Positions 52,875-62,797 of a stretch of DNA of 64,000 nt are shown here, piece by piece (the first letter of the stretch is position 1; each line of letters starts with the position of its first letter). The notes under the pieces are model-generated. The model saw only the letters and a list, made by a program, of their open reading frames with translations, did no database searches and was not told the DNA's origin. Source of the stretch: Paraburkholderia sp. C35 (GTDB lineage: Bacteria; Pseudomonadota; Gammaproteobacteria; Burkholderiales; Burkholderiaceae); contig NZ_QBUY01000006.1 of assembly GCF_003121405.1 (NCBI RefSeq), positions 1-64,000 of the forward strand, written 5' to 3'. The position numbers and the translations under genes are program-made.

Positions 52875-54050
52875 TTACGCGGCAGCAGAACGTGCGTCGG
52901 CGTGCGCTTCTTCGAGCCGGTTGCCACCCAGCGATTTCGCGCGATACAGCGCGTGATCGGCTGCGGCGAGCAGATCGTCCAGCGTGGGCGCGTCGCCACC
53001 CGATTGCGCGACGCCGATGCTGACCGTCGCCTGGATGCCAGCGCCGTTGGCACTGAGCGTGATGGTCTCGCCGAATGCCTGCACTAACGATTCGCCAGCT
53101 TCCTTGGCCTGGAAGGCGTCGTAGCCAGGCAGCAAGGCCGCGAACTCTTCTCCGCCGATACGCGCAAGCAGCGTTTCAGGTCCGAGCACGCTGCGGGCAA
53201 TGTCGGCGAACGACTTCAGCACGCGGTCGCCTGTTTCGTGACCGTGGCGGTCATTGATCTTCTTGAAGTGATCGAGGTCGATGGCGAGCAGCGCGATCGG
53301 CCGCGTCGCACCGCGTTCGCGGATCATCCGTGCGCCCTGCTCGAAGAACCAGCGGCGATTGCCGAGGGCCGTCAGAAAATCGGTCTGCGATTCCTGCAGC
53401 AGTTGCCCGTGCGATTCGTCGCGCACCAGCCGCAGCAAGGTCATGGGCAGAACGACGGAATACAGCACGCCCTCGTACATCGTGACCTTGCTCGCCGTCA
53501 TCAGGAAGTCGAAGCCGAACTTCGCCACGAGCCACGGCAGGATCAACGCCCTGAAGGCGTACAGGACGCAATGCGCGCCCGCTACCAGCATCGCGATCTG
53601 CTGCCCTTGAAAGCGTTTTCTGCCATCGCCGCGCGCCAGTTCGAACGAAGTCATGCCCGATGCAATCGAGATCGGAATGGCGCTCGGATACATCCACATG
53701 ACCTCCTGCCATTTCGCGCCCGCAATGACCCATGCAAGCGCAAGCAGCACGAGCACGGCGAGCGACAGCCGCACGTGGCTGCGGCCATTCAGCGCGGCCA
53801 CGCCGTGCAGCACCAGCAGATAACCGGAAACGATGACGAGGTTGCTCAATGCAGAGCCGAGCGCGCCGGGAAGCGCATGACGCCAGGACGCCGCCGCGCA
53901 GCCGAGCGCCAGCGTGGCAAATCCCGCTGCCAGTATTCCGAGTTCTCTGCTGCGCTTCGGGTGAACGCGCCGCTCCCAGAGCGTCATCAGCGCACTGGCG
54001 AGGAGAGTCCCGATCAGAAGGAGATAAAGCGTATTAAGATCGACATGCAT
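52875..54050 (-). CDS. membrane-bound diguanylate cyclase (GGDEF)
   Basis: A 391-residue protein. Six to seven N-terminal membrane segments (about 8-215) form a MASE-like sensor. The C-terminal GGDEF domain has an intact active site G299-G-E-E-F303 and D-L-D-H-F-K-K-I-N-D-R-H-G-H-E-T-G-D. The RxxD inhibitory site expected just before GGEEF is not present (T-L-L-A-R-I). It should make cyclic di-GMP without product inhibition. ATG 54050 is taken; ten residues upstream in frame are unlikely. Confidence 0.93.
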   Translation of the reverse strand: MHVDLNTLYLLLIGTLLASALMTLWERRVHPKRSRELGILAAGFATLALGCAAASWRHALPGALGSALSNLVIVSGYLLVLHGVAALNGRSHVRLSLAVLVLLALAWVIAGAKWQEVMWMYPSAIPISIASGMTSFELARGDGRKRFQGQQIAMLVAGAHCVLYAFRALILPWLVAKFGFDFLMTASKVTMYEGVLYSVVLPMTLLRLVRDESHGQLLQESQTDFLTALGNRRWFFEQGARMIRERGATRPIALLAIDLDHFKKINDRHGHETGDRVLKSFADIARSVLGPETLLARIGGEEFAALLPGYDAFQAKEAGESLVQAFGETITLSANGAGIQATVSIGVAQSGGDAPTLDDLLAAADHALYRAKSLGGNRLEEAHADARSAAA

Positions 54051-54242
54051 CGCTGACGTAAGGGCACTACGCCGGTACATCGCGGCGGCAGTCGCATTTT
54101 ACGCTGAAAATACGGCTGGTTCATGATCGTCGGGCCGCGCTTCATTACGGTTGCCCGCGTAGGCATGCGGCGTGCTGGCTGATGCACTTATGCATATTGC
54201 CTGGCAACGGCACCATTGGGCGTCTTCGATGCAACTCACCCC

Positions 54243-56843
54243 ATGACCGATCCGATCGATCCCGAGCGCAACGCAGCCACCCCAGACACGCGCCGCCGCG
54301 CGCCCCGTCCGCGCCGCATTCCGACCACACGCGCCGCCGCGCCTGCACCCGAAGCCTTCGTCCCGGCCGCCTACTCGCCCGATCCCGACCGGTCAAAGAT
54401 ACCGTTCGATGCTCGCGTCCAGCAGTGGTTCGACGCGCGCGAGTGGCAACCCTTCGCATTCCAGCGCGACGTATGGCGCGCCATCGCGCAAGGTGCGAGC
54501 GGCCTGTTGCACGCGACGACGGGCGCGGGCAAGACATGGGCCGTCTGGTTCGGCGCGATGGCGGCCTACGGCGATCACGCGCCACGCGCGCTGCCCGATC
54601 CGCTGACCGTACTGTGGATCACGCCGATGCGTGCGCTCGCCGCCGATACCGCCCGCGCGCTTCAACATGCCGCACGCGAGCTCGCCGTGCCGTGGACTAT
54701 CGGCCTGCGTACGGGCGACACCAGCTCGACGGAACGCGCGCGCCAGAGCCGGCGCATGCCGAGCGCACTCGTCACGACGCCCGAAAGCCTTTCGCTGATG
54801 CTCACGCGTAGCGATGCACGCGAAGAACTGAAGCACGTGCGCCTCGTCGTGGTCGACGAATGGCACGAACTGCTCGGCAACAAGCGCGGTACGCAGAGCC
54901 AGCTCGCGCTCGCGCATCTCGCGCGCTGGCGCGCGGATCTGCAGGTGTGGGGACTCTCCGCGACGCTCGGCAATCTCGCCTTCGCCGCCGATGTGCTGCT
55001 CGCGCCCGTGCGCACGCCGCGCGTGTCCTTGAGCGGCATGCAGCCGAAGACGCTCATCATCGACACGCTGATTCCCGCCACCATCGAACGCTTTCCGTGG
55101 GGCGGGCATCTGGGCACACGTCAGGTGGAGCCGGTCGCGCAAGGGATCGACGAAGCGCGCACGTCGCTCGTGTTCACCAACACGCGCTCGCAGGCGGAAA
55201 TCTGGTATCAGGCGCTGCTGGGACTTCGCCCGGACTGGGCCGGATTGATCGCGCTTCATCACGGCTCGCTCGCGCAGGAGGTGCGCGAGTGGGTCGAGGA
55301 TGGCCTGAAGACGGGCAAGCTCAAGGCTGTGGTGTGCACGTCGAGTCTCGATCTCGGCGTGGACTTTTTGCCCGTCGAGCGCGTGTTCCAGATCGGCTCG
55401 CCTAAAGGCGTCGCGCGGCTCATGCAGCGCGCGGGCCGCTCGGGCCACGCACCGGGGCGCGCGTCGCGCATCACGATCGTGCCGACGCACGCACTCGAAC
55501 TGGTCGAAGCCGCCGCCGCGCGGCGCGCGGTCGAAGCGCGGCGTATCGAAGGCCGCGATACGCCGCGGAAGCCTTTCGACGTGCTGGTCCAGCATCTCGT
55601 GACGGTTGCGATCGGCGGCGGCTTCAAGGCGCCCGAACTGTTCGACGAGGTGCGCACCACATTTGCGGTCCGCGATCTGACGCAGCAGGAATTCGACTGG
55701 GCGCTGACCTTCGTCGAACGTGGCGGCTCATCGCTGCGGGCGTATCCCGACTTTCATCGCGTGGTGCGTGGCGATGACGATGTGTATCGCGTGCTGCGCG
55801 ACGATCTGATCCGCCGGCACCGCAGCAACGTCGGCACCATCGTCGCCAATGCGACGCTGCACGTCGCGTGGCTCACGGGTGGGCGGATCGGCTCGATGGA
55901 GGAATCGTTCATCTCGCGCCTCAAGCCCGGCGATGTGTTCACCTTCGGCGGACGCGCGCTCGAACTGGTGCGCGTGCGCGACATGACGGCCTACGTGCGC
56001 AAGGCGGCTTCATCGCGCGGTGCGATGCCGCAGTGGGCGGGCAGCAAGATGCCGCTATCGTCCGAACTGGCGGACGCCACACTCGCGATGCTCGCCGAAG
56101 CGGAGCGCGGCCTCTACATCGAGCCGGAGATGATTGCCGTGCGGCCATTGCTGGAATTGCAGGCAAGCTGGTCGGCTTTGCCCGAAGCTGGTGTGCTGGT
56201 CACTGAGGTCTTGCGCACGCGCGAAGGTCATCACTTCTTCTGCTATCCGTTTGCGGGGCGCATTGCGCATATCGGCCTTGCATCGCTGCTCGGCTGGCGC
56301 GCCGCGCGTCATCAGCCCGGCACGTTCTCGATTTCCGCGAACGACTATGGCTTCGAACTGTTGTCGTCGCAACCATTCGACTGGGCGACGCTGATCGCCG
56401 AAGGCCTGTTTTCCGCGGAGCGTCTTGCCGACGACATCATGGACAGCCTCAACGCATCCGAACTCGCCATGCGGCGCTTTCGCGAAATCGCGCGTGTCGC
56501 GGGTCTGGTTTTTCAGGCGAATCCCGGCCAGCAGAAAAGCGCGCGGCAATTGCAGGCATCGAGTGGTCTCTTTTACGAAGTGTTCCGCAAGCATGACAAC
56601 GGCAATCTGCTGCTCACGCAAGCCGACAGCGAAGTGCGCTTGCAGGAACTCGAACTCGACCGCATCCAGCGCGCGCTCGATTCGATGCGAGCAAACAGGC
56701 TCGCGTTGATGCACCCGAAAAAGCCGACACCGTTTGCGTTTCCACTGATCGTCGGACGCATTCGTGAGAAGGTCAGCACCGAGAAGCTCGCGGATCGTAT
56801 CGAACGGATGCTCGCCGATCTCGACAAGGCAGCGCAACGATGA
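54243..56843 (+). CDS. lhr: ligase-associated DEXH-box helicase of the Lhr family
   Basis: An 866-residue SF2 helicase: Walker A A-T-T-G-A-G-K-T (91-98), T-P-x-R-A-L, motif II D205-E-W-H208, S-A-T-L, and Q-R-A-G-R-S-G-H as motif VI. A long C-terminal Lhr-core winged helix and beta-barrel follow. The N-terminal 40 residues are Arg/Pro-rich and disordered. The ATG at 54243 is preferred over TTG 54216. Translation couples to pdeM by a 4-bp overlap. In other bacteria this pair is joined by an ATP-dependent ligase and an exonuclease for DNA repair; those two are not adjacent here. Confidence 0.95.
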   Translation: MTDPIDPERNAATPDTRRRAPRPRRIPTTRAAAPAPEAFVPAAYSPDPDRSKIPFDARVQQWFDAREWQPFAFQRDVWRAIAQGASGLLHATTGAGKTWAVWFGAMAAYGDHAPRALPDPLTVLWITPMRALAADTARALQHAARELAVPWTIGLRTGDTSSTERARQSRRMPSALVTTPESLSLMLTRSDAREELKHVRLVVVDEWHELLGNKRGTQSQLALAHLARWRADLQVWGLSATLGNLAFAADVLLAPVRTPRVSLSGMQPKTLIIDTLIPATIERFPWGGHLGTRQVEPVAQGIDEARTSLVFTNTRSQAEIWYQALLGLRPDWAGLIALHHGSLAQEVREWVEDGLKTGKLKAVVCTSSLDLGVDFLPVERVFQIGSPKGVARLMQRAGRSGHAPGRASRITIVPTHALELVEAAAARRAVEARRIEGRDTPRKPFDVLVQHLVTVAIGGGFKAPELFDEVRTTFAVRDLTQQEFDWALTFVERGGSSLRAYPDFHRVVRGDDDVYRVLRDDLIRRHRSNVGTIVANATLHVAWLTGGRIGSMEESFISRLKPGDVFTFGGRALELVRVRDMTAYVRKAASSRGAMPQWAGSKMPLSSELADATLAMLAEAERGLYIEPEMIAVRPLLELQASWSALPEAGVLVTEVLRTREGHHFFCYPFAGRIAHIGLASLLGWRAARHQPGTFSISANDYGFELLSSQPFDWATLIAEGLFSAERLADDIMDSLNASELAMRRFREIARVAGLVFQANPGQQKSARQLQASSGLFYEVFRKHDNGNLLLTQADSEVRLQELELDRIQRALDSMRANRLALMHPKKPTPFAFPLIVGRIREKVSTEKLADRIERMLADLDKAAQR

Positions 56844-57508
56844 TGGTCGAAACCCTGAACATAGAAGTGGATGGCTATCCGCTGCAGTTGTCAGCGCAGC
56901 GCGCCGCGTTCGATCCTGAGCGCAAGAGCCTGCTGATCGCCGATGCGCATTTCGGCAAGGACGCCGTGTTTCGTGCGCGTGGCGTGCCCGTTCCCGCCGG
57001 CACGACAGGCGGCGACCTTGCGCGGCTCGATACGTTGATCGCTGCGCACAAGCCCGAGTCGATTGTGTTTCTCGGCGATCTGCTGCATGGGCGCGAATCG
57101 CTCGGCAGCGAGACCACGCTTGCACTCGAAGAATGGCGCACGCGGCATGCGTCGATCCGTATCGTGATGGTGGAAGGCAATCACGACCGGCACGCAGGAC
57201 TATTGCCGCCATCGCTAGCCATCGAAACGGTTTTCGAGCCGTGGCGACAGGGGCCGTGGGCGTTGTGTCATTACCCGCAAGTGGTCGAAGGTGCGTACGT
57301 GCTTGCAGGTCATCAGCATCCCGTCTATGTGATCGCAAGCCGTGCGGATTCCGTGCGCGTGCCGTGCTTCCGCTTCGCTGCGCGATACGGCGTGCTGCCC
57401 GCATTCGGCGCGTTCACGGGCGGATATGTCGTCAATCAATCCGGCGACGCTGCGGCGATTTATGCGGTTGCACAGCATCGGGTGATTGCAGTGCGTGAGC
57501 GCCGATAG
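56840..57508 (+). CDS. pdeM: ligase-associated DNA damage response endonuclease PdeM
   Basis: A 222-residue calcineurin-like phosphoesterase: metal ligands D35-A-H37 (I-A-D-A-H-F-G-K), G79-D80 ([10 protein letters not shown]), G-N-H-D (113-116) and H-Y-P / G-H-Q-H-P near the C-terminal half complete the dimetal site. It overlaps lhr by 4 bp (ATGA), so is co-translated. It cleaves DNA or damage intermediates together with Lhr. It converges with the AAA+ gene, with seven bases between stops. Confidence 0.95.
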   Translation: MMVETLNIEVDGYPLQLSAQRAAFDPERKSLLIADAHFGKDAVFRARGVPVPAGTTGGDLARLDTLIAAHKPESIVFLGDLLHGRESLGSETTLALEEWRTRHASIRIVMVEGNHDRHAGLLPPSLAIETVFEPWRQGPWALCHYPQVVEGAYVLAGHQHPVYVIASRADSVRVPCFRFAARYGVLPAFGAFTGGYVVNQSGDAAAIYAVAQHRVIAVRERR

Positions 57509-57515
57509 TCAGACT

Positions 57516-59138
57516 TCACGCATGTCCGCGAAACAGCGCACAGGTTCTGAACGCATCCTCTGAAAGCGGAATCTGCTTTGCGCGGCAATAGCGGGTGGTG
57601 AGCTTGAGCAGTTCCTTGATGTCGCGGCCACTCGATTGTGGCCACGCATTCGTCAGCGTTTCGATCAGCGCGTCGTCGAGATCCGCGCCCAGTTGCACGG
57701 AAAGCAATTTCCACAAGCGGAGCGCGTCGGCTTTCGGCGGCGTCTCATAGTGAATCTTTGCAATGCAGCGCGACAGAATGGCATCGTCGACATCGTCGAT
57801 GCGATTGGTCGTCATGAACAGCAAGCCGTTGAAGTATTCGAGCGTGCGCAGAAACTCCGCGACGATTGCGTTGTGTTCCAGATCGTTGTCGCGGCGGCGG
57901 ATATAGACATCGGCTTCATCGAGCAACATGATCGCGTCCCAGCGCGTCGCGCGCTGCAGGATGCCCGATAGCGCCGCGCCGACCGATGCCGCCGTCGTGC
58001 CGAGTTGCCCCGAATGCACGCGATACAGCGGCTTGCCGACCACTTCCGAGTAGACCTCCGCAGTCAGTGTCTTGCCAAGGCCAGGTGCGCCCTGGCAGAG
58101 AATCGTCGTGCCGCCCGATTTGCCCGGCACGAAGTCCTGCACGAAGACATTGGTCTTCGACGTGAGAATGTCGATCAGATCGCGATGATGCGCGGGCAAG
58201 ACCAACTTGTCGCGCAGTTCGGGCTGATAGCGATACGCGTTCATGTGCTGCACATGCACCCAGATATTGCGGTGCCACTCCAGATGAAACAGGCACACGT
58301 AACAATGCAACGGCACCTTGTCGAAGCCGCTCGCGAGGCCCGCACCACGCCAGAACTCTGCATCGGCCGTCATCTGGAAGCGGCGCTCGAGTGTCTCTTC
58401 GTCGTTCACGCACTTCGCGCTCACGCCGTCGGGAATACGGATTAACTCGGCACCCGCTTTTGCATCGACGATATAGGCAGCCTTCGACACGACGAACTGC
58501 GCACCAAACCGCGGCTGATAGTCGAGGAAACGCTGTGCATGCCGTTCGTATTCGAGCTTGAATTCAGGGCATTCCTTGTAAAAGCCGAACTCCGCGAGCA
58601 ACTCGGGAATCGTGCGGTTCACGATGTCATGCCGGTTGATGACGAGCGAGGTCGTCATGCCGGAGAGCCGCATGTGATGCTCCGTGCGTTCCGAGTTGGC
58701 CGACTGCATCGTGTTGGCCAGCATATCGACGACGACATACGGCATGCCCTGGTCCGGCTCGACCACGCGCATGCGACGCACGAGCCACGGCAGGAGCGTG
58801 CCGTCTTTCGCGCGGCTATAGAGCCAGCCGTCGATCGCATCGCGCGACAGATACGCGATCAGGCCCGGCACGAGTTGATCGAGGCCCGGAATGCAGCGCG
58901 CTTGCGGCGCGTTGTAGATATTGTCGAGCGCGAGCATCTGGAACATCAGCGCGCGTTCGTTGTTCGCCTTGCTCAGCGAGTACAGCGTATTCAGCGAGCG
59001 CGAATCGAATAGCGCACTCGACACCACGAGGCTGCCGTGACATGTGCCGTGCTGATTGAGTTGCATGGCGAGCGGCGAACCGGATTCGATCATCGCGAGC
59101 AGAGGATGCACCAGTGATTCCGGTATTTCAAAGTCCAT
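57516..59138 (-). CDS. AAA+ ATPase with uncharacterised N-terminal half
   Basis: A 540-residue protein. Residues 1 to about 335 form a domain I do not recognise, with many His and Cys (C-Y-V-C-L-F-H-L-E-W-H-R near 279-290). The AAA+ core follows: Walker A G350-A-P-G-L-G-K356-T, Walker B I-M-L-L-D407-E408-A-D, sensor 1 N445, Arg finger R457 (I-L-S-R-C) and sensor 2 S-G-R505. All key residues are intact, so ATP hydrolysis is expected. The core is of the classic ATPase/BCS1-like kind. It is in an operon with the hydrolase gene upstream (48 bp). The role is unknown. Confidence 0.85.
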   Translation of the reverse strand: MDFEIPESLVHPLLAMIESGSPLAMQLNQHGTCHGSLVVSSALFDSRSLNTLYSLSKANNERALMFQMLALDNIYNAPQARCIPGLDQLVPGLIAYLSRDAIDGWLYSRAKDGTLLPWLVRRMRVVEPDQGMPYVVVDMLANTMQSANSERTEHHMRLSGMTTSLVINRHDIVNRTIPELLAEFGFYKECPEFKLEYERHAQRFLDYQPRFGAQFVVSKAAYIVDAKAGAELIRIPDGVSAKCVNDEETLERRFQMTADAEFWRGAGLASGFDKVPLHCYVCLFHLEWHRNIWVHVQHMNAYRYQPELRDKLVLPAHHRDLIDILTSKTNVFVQDFVPGKSGGTTILCQGAPGLGKTLTAEVYSEVVGKPLYRVHSGQLGTTAASVGAALSGILQRATRWDAIMLLDEADVYIRRRDNDLEHNAIVAEFLRTLEYFNGLLFMTTNRIDDVDDAILSRCIAKIHYETPPKADALRLWKLLSVQLGADLDDALIETLTNAWPQSSGRDIKELLKLTTRYCRAKQIPLSEDAFRTCALFRGHA

Positions 59139-59186
59139 AGACGCACTCGTTGTCTGAAGGTGGCGCGGCTGACGGCAGAGCGCGCA

Positions 59187-59864
59187 TCAGGCGAGAAAGA
59201 ACTGCACCGCCATGCCGACGATGGCAGGCTGAATGGCATGCGGTCCATTGAATTCGACGTATTGCACGTCATAGCCCGCCGCTTTCAGCTTTGCCGCGTT
59301 CGCGCGGCCGCTGGTTTCGATGGGCAACTGCTCGTCGGCGAGGCCATGCGCGATCATCACCCTGGGCGCGCCTTCCTGCATGAAAACCGACATAAAGCCA
59401 CCGGACATGGCGATCACATGGCTCGCAATATCGCCGTTCGTAATGCCGATGGACAGCGCGTAGCTCGCGCCGTCCGAAAAGCCGGCGAAGGCGAGATGCG
59501 CACTGTCGATGCGGTAGCGTGCGCTAACTTCGCCAAGTGCGCGAGCGAGTCGCTCCAGATCCGGCCCGCTACCGCCGATCACGATGTCCCATGTCGGATA
59601 GAGCGAATGTGGCGCGAGCACGAGAAAGCCGTCGCGCTCCGCGTGCTCTTCGAAGAAGGGTAGAACCTTTTCCGGAAAGCCGCCCGCGCCGTGGAACATC
59701 ACCAGCAAGGGCACAGGCTTGCTCGTGTCGAGGTGCGTGGGAACGTAAAGGACAGCGTCGCGTTCGCCGGCGATGCCGAGCCGGTTGCGGCCGGGCGGCA
59801 ACGGCGCTTTTGATACGTCGACGGGAACGAACGACAGCCGGCCAAGCAGCGATGGATCGAACAT
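59187..59864 (-). CDS. alpha/beta hydrolase, esterase/phospholipase-like
   Basis: A 225-residue hydrolase. The nucleophile elbow is G-F-S-D-G (F-A-G-F-S-D-G-A-S-Y-A), the oxyanion region L-V-M-F-H-G-A-G-G, and the catalytic Asp/His lie in H-G-L-A-D-E-Q and F-N-G-P-H-A-I. This is a small carboxylesterase or phospholipase/PHB-depolymerase-like type, apparently cytoplasmic (no signal peptide). ATG 59864 is the likely start. It precedes the AAA+ gene by 48 bp. Confidence 0.88.
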   Translation of the reverse strand: MFDPSLLGRLSFVPVDVSKAPLPPGRNRLGIAGERDAVLYVPTHLDTSKPVPLLVMFHGAGGFPEKVLPFFEEHAERDGFLVLAPHSLYPTWDIVIGGSGPDLERLARALGEVSARYRIDSAHLAFAGFSDGASYALSIGITNGDIASHVIAMSGGFMSVFMQEGAPRVMIAHGLADEQLPIETSGRANAAKLKAAGYDVQYVEFNGPHAIQPAIVGMAVQFFLA

Positions 59865-59985
59865 GGTGGAACCCGGATTGAGCGCGCACCGCGCGCACGA
59901 ATGAACATTCCTGCCAGTTGCGCCTACGGTTCGCGCAGGCGGCAAACGTCCGCCGCCTGACTTGGTTACGGGGCGGTTAGCGCTT

Positions 59986-60002
59986 TGATATGCAATATAT
60001 CA
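59986..60002 (-). promoter_or_regulatory. palindrome in the promoter of the hydrolase/AAA+ operon
   Basis: TGATAT (59986-59991), GCAAT, ATATCA (59997-60002): a 6-bp-arm palindrome in an AT-rich patch 122 bp upstream of the hydrolase start. On the minus strand it includes TATATT, which could act as a -10. Weak. Confidence 0.3.
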
Positions 60003-60072
60003 TGACACGGCTGGGGAGCTGTCAAAGGGGGATGTAATCGCGTGTGTGGCGACGGGCTGATCCGCCCTGCTA

Positions 60073-61269
60073 CTACTTCGCCTCCACGGCATCCATGCAC
60101 CCCACGATGATCACCATCACCATGGCGAGGGCCAGGATCGACGAGCCGAGCCACATGGACGCGTGCAGATTGATGTGATCGACCACCACCGAACCCATCA
60201 GCGAACCCAGCGTGATCGAAAGCTGGAACACGGACGTGTTCATCGATTGCGCCGCTTCGGGCGCGTGTTTCGTGGCATTGAACAGCCACAGTTGGGTGCC
60301 CACGGGCGTCATGCCCCACGCCACTGCCCAGAGCATCAGGCTGATGGTTGCGATAAGCGGACTGTGCGCAAACGCAGACATCGCTAGCAGCGCACCCAGA
60401 AACAGTGCGACGTTGCCATAAACCGTTTTGTGAAGATCAAGCCCGGCGAGCGTGCCGCCAATGAAGTTGCCGACAACCGCCACCAGACCGTAAGCAAACA
60501 GCAGCACGCTGATCGTGGTCGTGTCGAACCTCCCAAGTTGCATGAGGTAAGGCGTCACGAAGGTATAGCCCGCGAACTGCCCCGACACGCAAAAAACAAT
60601 CGCGAGATAGATCGCGACTATCCTGCGCGACTTCAGCAGGCTCAAAAAGTCGCGCGCTGCCACGCCGCGCTCCATTGCGATCCGGGGCAACGCAACCAGT
60701 TGCAGAAGGAACACCGCTATCGACAGCACGCTTGCCGCGATAAACCCAACTCGCCAGTCATAGTGAGTGGCAATGAACGAGCCCATTGGAACAGTCACGA
60801 CCGTGGCAACGGAAATACCCGCGAATACCAATGAAGACGCTTTGTGCACTTTGTCCGTTGGCACCAGCCGTGCAGCAGCAGGAATCGAAATCGCCCAGAA
60901 CCCGCCCACGCCGATACCGATAATCACACGTGCAAGTAACAGGAGCTCGAAGTTCGGCGCGAGCGCCGACAGCAAGCTTGAAATCACGACGAGCGATGAC
61001 AGTCCGAGCAGAACGATACGACGATCCAACCTGCCGACGGACAGTGCGGTTACGGGCGCCGAGATAAACCCACAGGCCGCCGTGACGGTAACGGCCAGAC
61101 CGGCTGTTCCCTCTGAAATGCCGAGGCCTTTCACCATTCCCGGCAACAAACCGATCGGAAGGAACTCTGTGACGACGAGAGCGAAAGCGCCCAACGCGAT
61201 GGCCGCCACGCCAAGCCCCGAAGGTGCGGGGACAGCCTGTTCGCCGTTTCGCGTGGGTGATGTCGACAT
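60073..61269 (-). CDS. MFS transporter, sugar-efflux/AraJ-like
   Basis: A 398-residue, twelve-helix major facilitator. The A-motif-like loop reads G-R-L-D-R-R-I-V-L-L between helices 2 and 3. N-terminal L-V-V-T-E-F-L-P-I-G-L-L-P, G-G-F-W-A-I-S-I-P-A-A and Y-T-F-V-T-P-Y-L mark the DHA1 efflux group (AraJ/YdhP-like), which export sugars, arabinose-like compounds or drugs. It is divergent from a LysR gene that probably regulates it. Confidence 0.93.
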   Translation of the reverse strand: MSTSPTRNGEQAVPAPSGLGVAAIALGAFALVVTEFLPIGLLPGMVKGLGISEGTAGLAVTVTAACGFISAPVTALSVGRLDRRIVLLGLSSLVVISSLLSALAPNFELLLLARVIIGIGVGGFWAISIPAAARLVPTDKVHKASSLVFAGISVATVVTVPMGSFIATHYDWRVGFIAASVLSIAVFLLQLVALPRIAMERGVAARDFLSLLKSRRIVAIYLAIVFCVSGQFAGYTFVTPYLMQLGRFDTTTISVLLFAYGLVAVVGNFIGGTLAGLDLHKTVYGNVALFLGALLAMSAFAHSPLIATISLMLWAVAWGMTPVGTQLWLFNATKHAPEAAQSMNTSVFQLSITLGSLMGSVVVDHINLHASMWLGSSILALAMVMVIIVGCMDAVEAK

Positions 61270-61638
61270 GCATTCTCCCGGGATTCTGCAAACGGAGCGT
61301 CGTCTTAGGCGGTGTGAACCGTTGAGATGACGAACTCAATTACTCCACGCGCCCAGTCAAATGACAATTGGACGAAAGTATTGAGCGTCATCGTGCATGC
61401 ACGTTTTTAGATTCGGGCGCTTAGCGGCAACAAGAATTTCCTGGTTGGCACGTAGAATCGGTCTTGCAAAATTTCGCGCGCGACGCTTCTCAGATCGTTT
61501 TATACGAAGAATTGATGCAGCTTCTCAGCACGGGAGTCTCAATCGACACTCCTGATTAATGTATTTTCAATACATATTACAGCCCGACAACAAACCATTT
61601 ACTATCAGAAATCTTCTGGAAGGCGACGGGAGGAGCAG
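61270..61638. other. 369-bp divergent region between MFS and LysR genes
   Basis: No gene here. The stretch is lower in GC than its neighbours. It has a perfect 7-bp-arm palindrome at 61559-61575, plus an imperfect one (GGAGTCT ... ACACTCC, about 61532-61552). Both lie upstream of the LysR start and are plausible binding sites for autoregulation and for the MFS gene. Confidence 0.5.
61559..61575. promoter_or_regulatory. ATGTATT-TTC-AATACAT palindrome (LysR-box-like)
   Basis: Perfect inverted repeat with the T-N11-A form of LysR operators, 64 bp upstream of the GTG start of the LysR gene. Candidate operator. Confidence 0.5.
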
Positions 61639-62550
61639 GTGAAATTCAAGCTTCGGCAAATGGAAGTGTTCCGCGCCGTGATGCTGACTGGCACTGTCAG
61701 CGGGGCCGCGCGAATGCTGTATGTTTCACAGCCTGCGATCAGCCGCTTGCTCAATCACACTGAAACCAGCCTGGGAATCAAGCTCTTCGAGCGCACAGGA
61801 GGAAAGCTGTTGCCCACGCCCGCCGCGACAGCGCTATTCGAAGAAGTTCAGCCCGTCTACGATGCCGCATTAAACGTGGATCGCTTCGTTGAAAATCTTG
61901 CCAATCAGTCCACGATTGAAATAAGCGTGAGTTGCAGCCCCGCTCTTGGCCTGGATTTATTGCCTCGCGCGATCGAGATGTTTCATCGTCGCAATCCGAA
62001 AACGCGAGTCCGTTTCTACACCACGCTAACTATCGATGTTCCTACTGAGTTGCTCAGTAAAAAAACCGATCTTGCGATCACATTGCTTCCGCTAAGCAAT
62101 CCAAACCTGACAGTCGAAACACTAGGTAAAAGCAGAATTGTTTGCGCAATGTTGGGAGACCATCCGCTTGCGTCCCGCAAAACAATTTCCTTTTCTGATC
62201 TGGTTGAGCACGAGACCATCTTTCCCTCGCTAAGCATTGCATTTGGCAGAATGGTCCGTTCTCTACTTGAGAGTTATGGAGTCGAGCTCACGCCGACATT
62301 TGAAGTTCCTCGCGCAGAACTCGCATGCGCTCTGGCCAAACGTTCGCTAGGCGTAGCACTGGTCGACGAATTCTGCGCCGGGAACGATCTCTGGGCGGGA
62401 TTGATTATCAGGCCACTTTCCCAGCCCATCATTTACGACATCAATCTGATCTACCCGAAATTTACTGTCCGATCTCGTGCAGTCGAGCAGTTCATTCAGA
62501 TTCTGAGGGATTGCATGCTGCTGCACGAGTCCGGAAAATTGTTCGTCTAG
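61639..62550 (+). CDS. LysR-family transcriptional regulator
   Basis: A 303-residue LysR protein with a GTG start at 61639, preceded by GGGAGGAG. The HTH (F-K-L-R-Q-M-E-V-F-R-A-V-M, G-A-A-R-M-L-Y-V-S-Q-P-A-I-S-R-L) opens the protein, and an effector domain follows. The codon usage is less GC3-rich than elsewhere (many A/T-ending codons), so it may have been acquired with the MFS gene. It is divergent from the MFS transporter and probably controls it. Confidence 0.92.
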   Translation: MKFKLRQMEVFRAVMLTGTVSGAARMLYVSQPAISRLLNHTETSLGIKLFERTGGKLLPTPAATALFEEVQPVYDAALNVDRFVENLANQSTIEISVSCSPALGLDLLPRAIEMFHRRNPKTRVRFYTTLTIDVPTELLSKKTDLAITLLPLSNPNLTVETLGKSRIVCAMLGDHPLASRKTISFSDLVEHETIFPSLSIAFGRMVRSLLESYGVELTPTFEVPRAELACALAKRSLGVALVDEFCAGNDLWAGLIIRPLSQPIIYDINLIYPKFTVRSRAVEQFIQILRDCMLLHESGKLFV

Positions 62551-62797
62551 GTTTTTCATCGCGTCGCTCGCTTCATACTCCAGACACCGCTGGTCGCTTA
62601 ACGCTTCTCGTGCAACTGCGCAAGGTTGGACATGAATAGTCGAAGTGACGCATGGATATACATTGGATCGAAAGGCGCTGCAATTGGCGGGCTGACGCCA
62701 AGAACCTCTGTCACTCGATGCAGCGTCATCAAAACGCTGCGAGAGTGACGATACGGCTTTGTCGCTGGCGAATTGCGCCAGCGACACGATTACCGCT

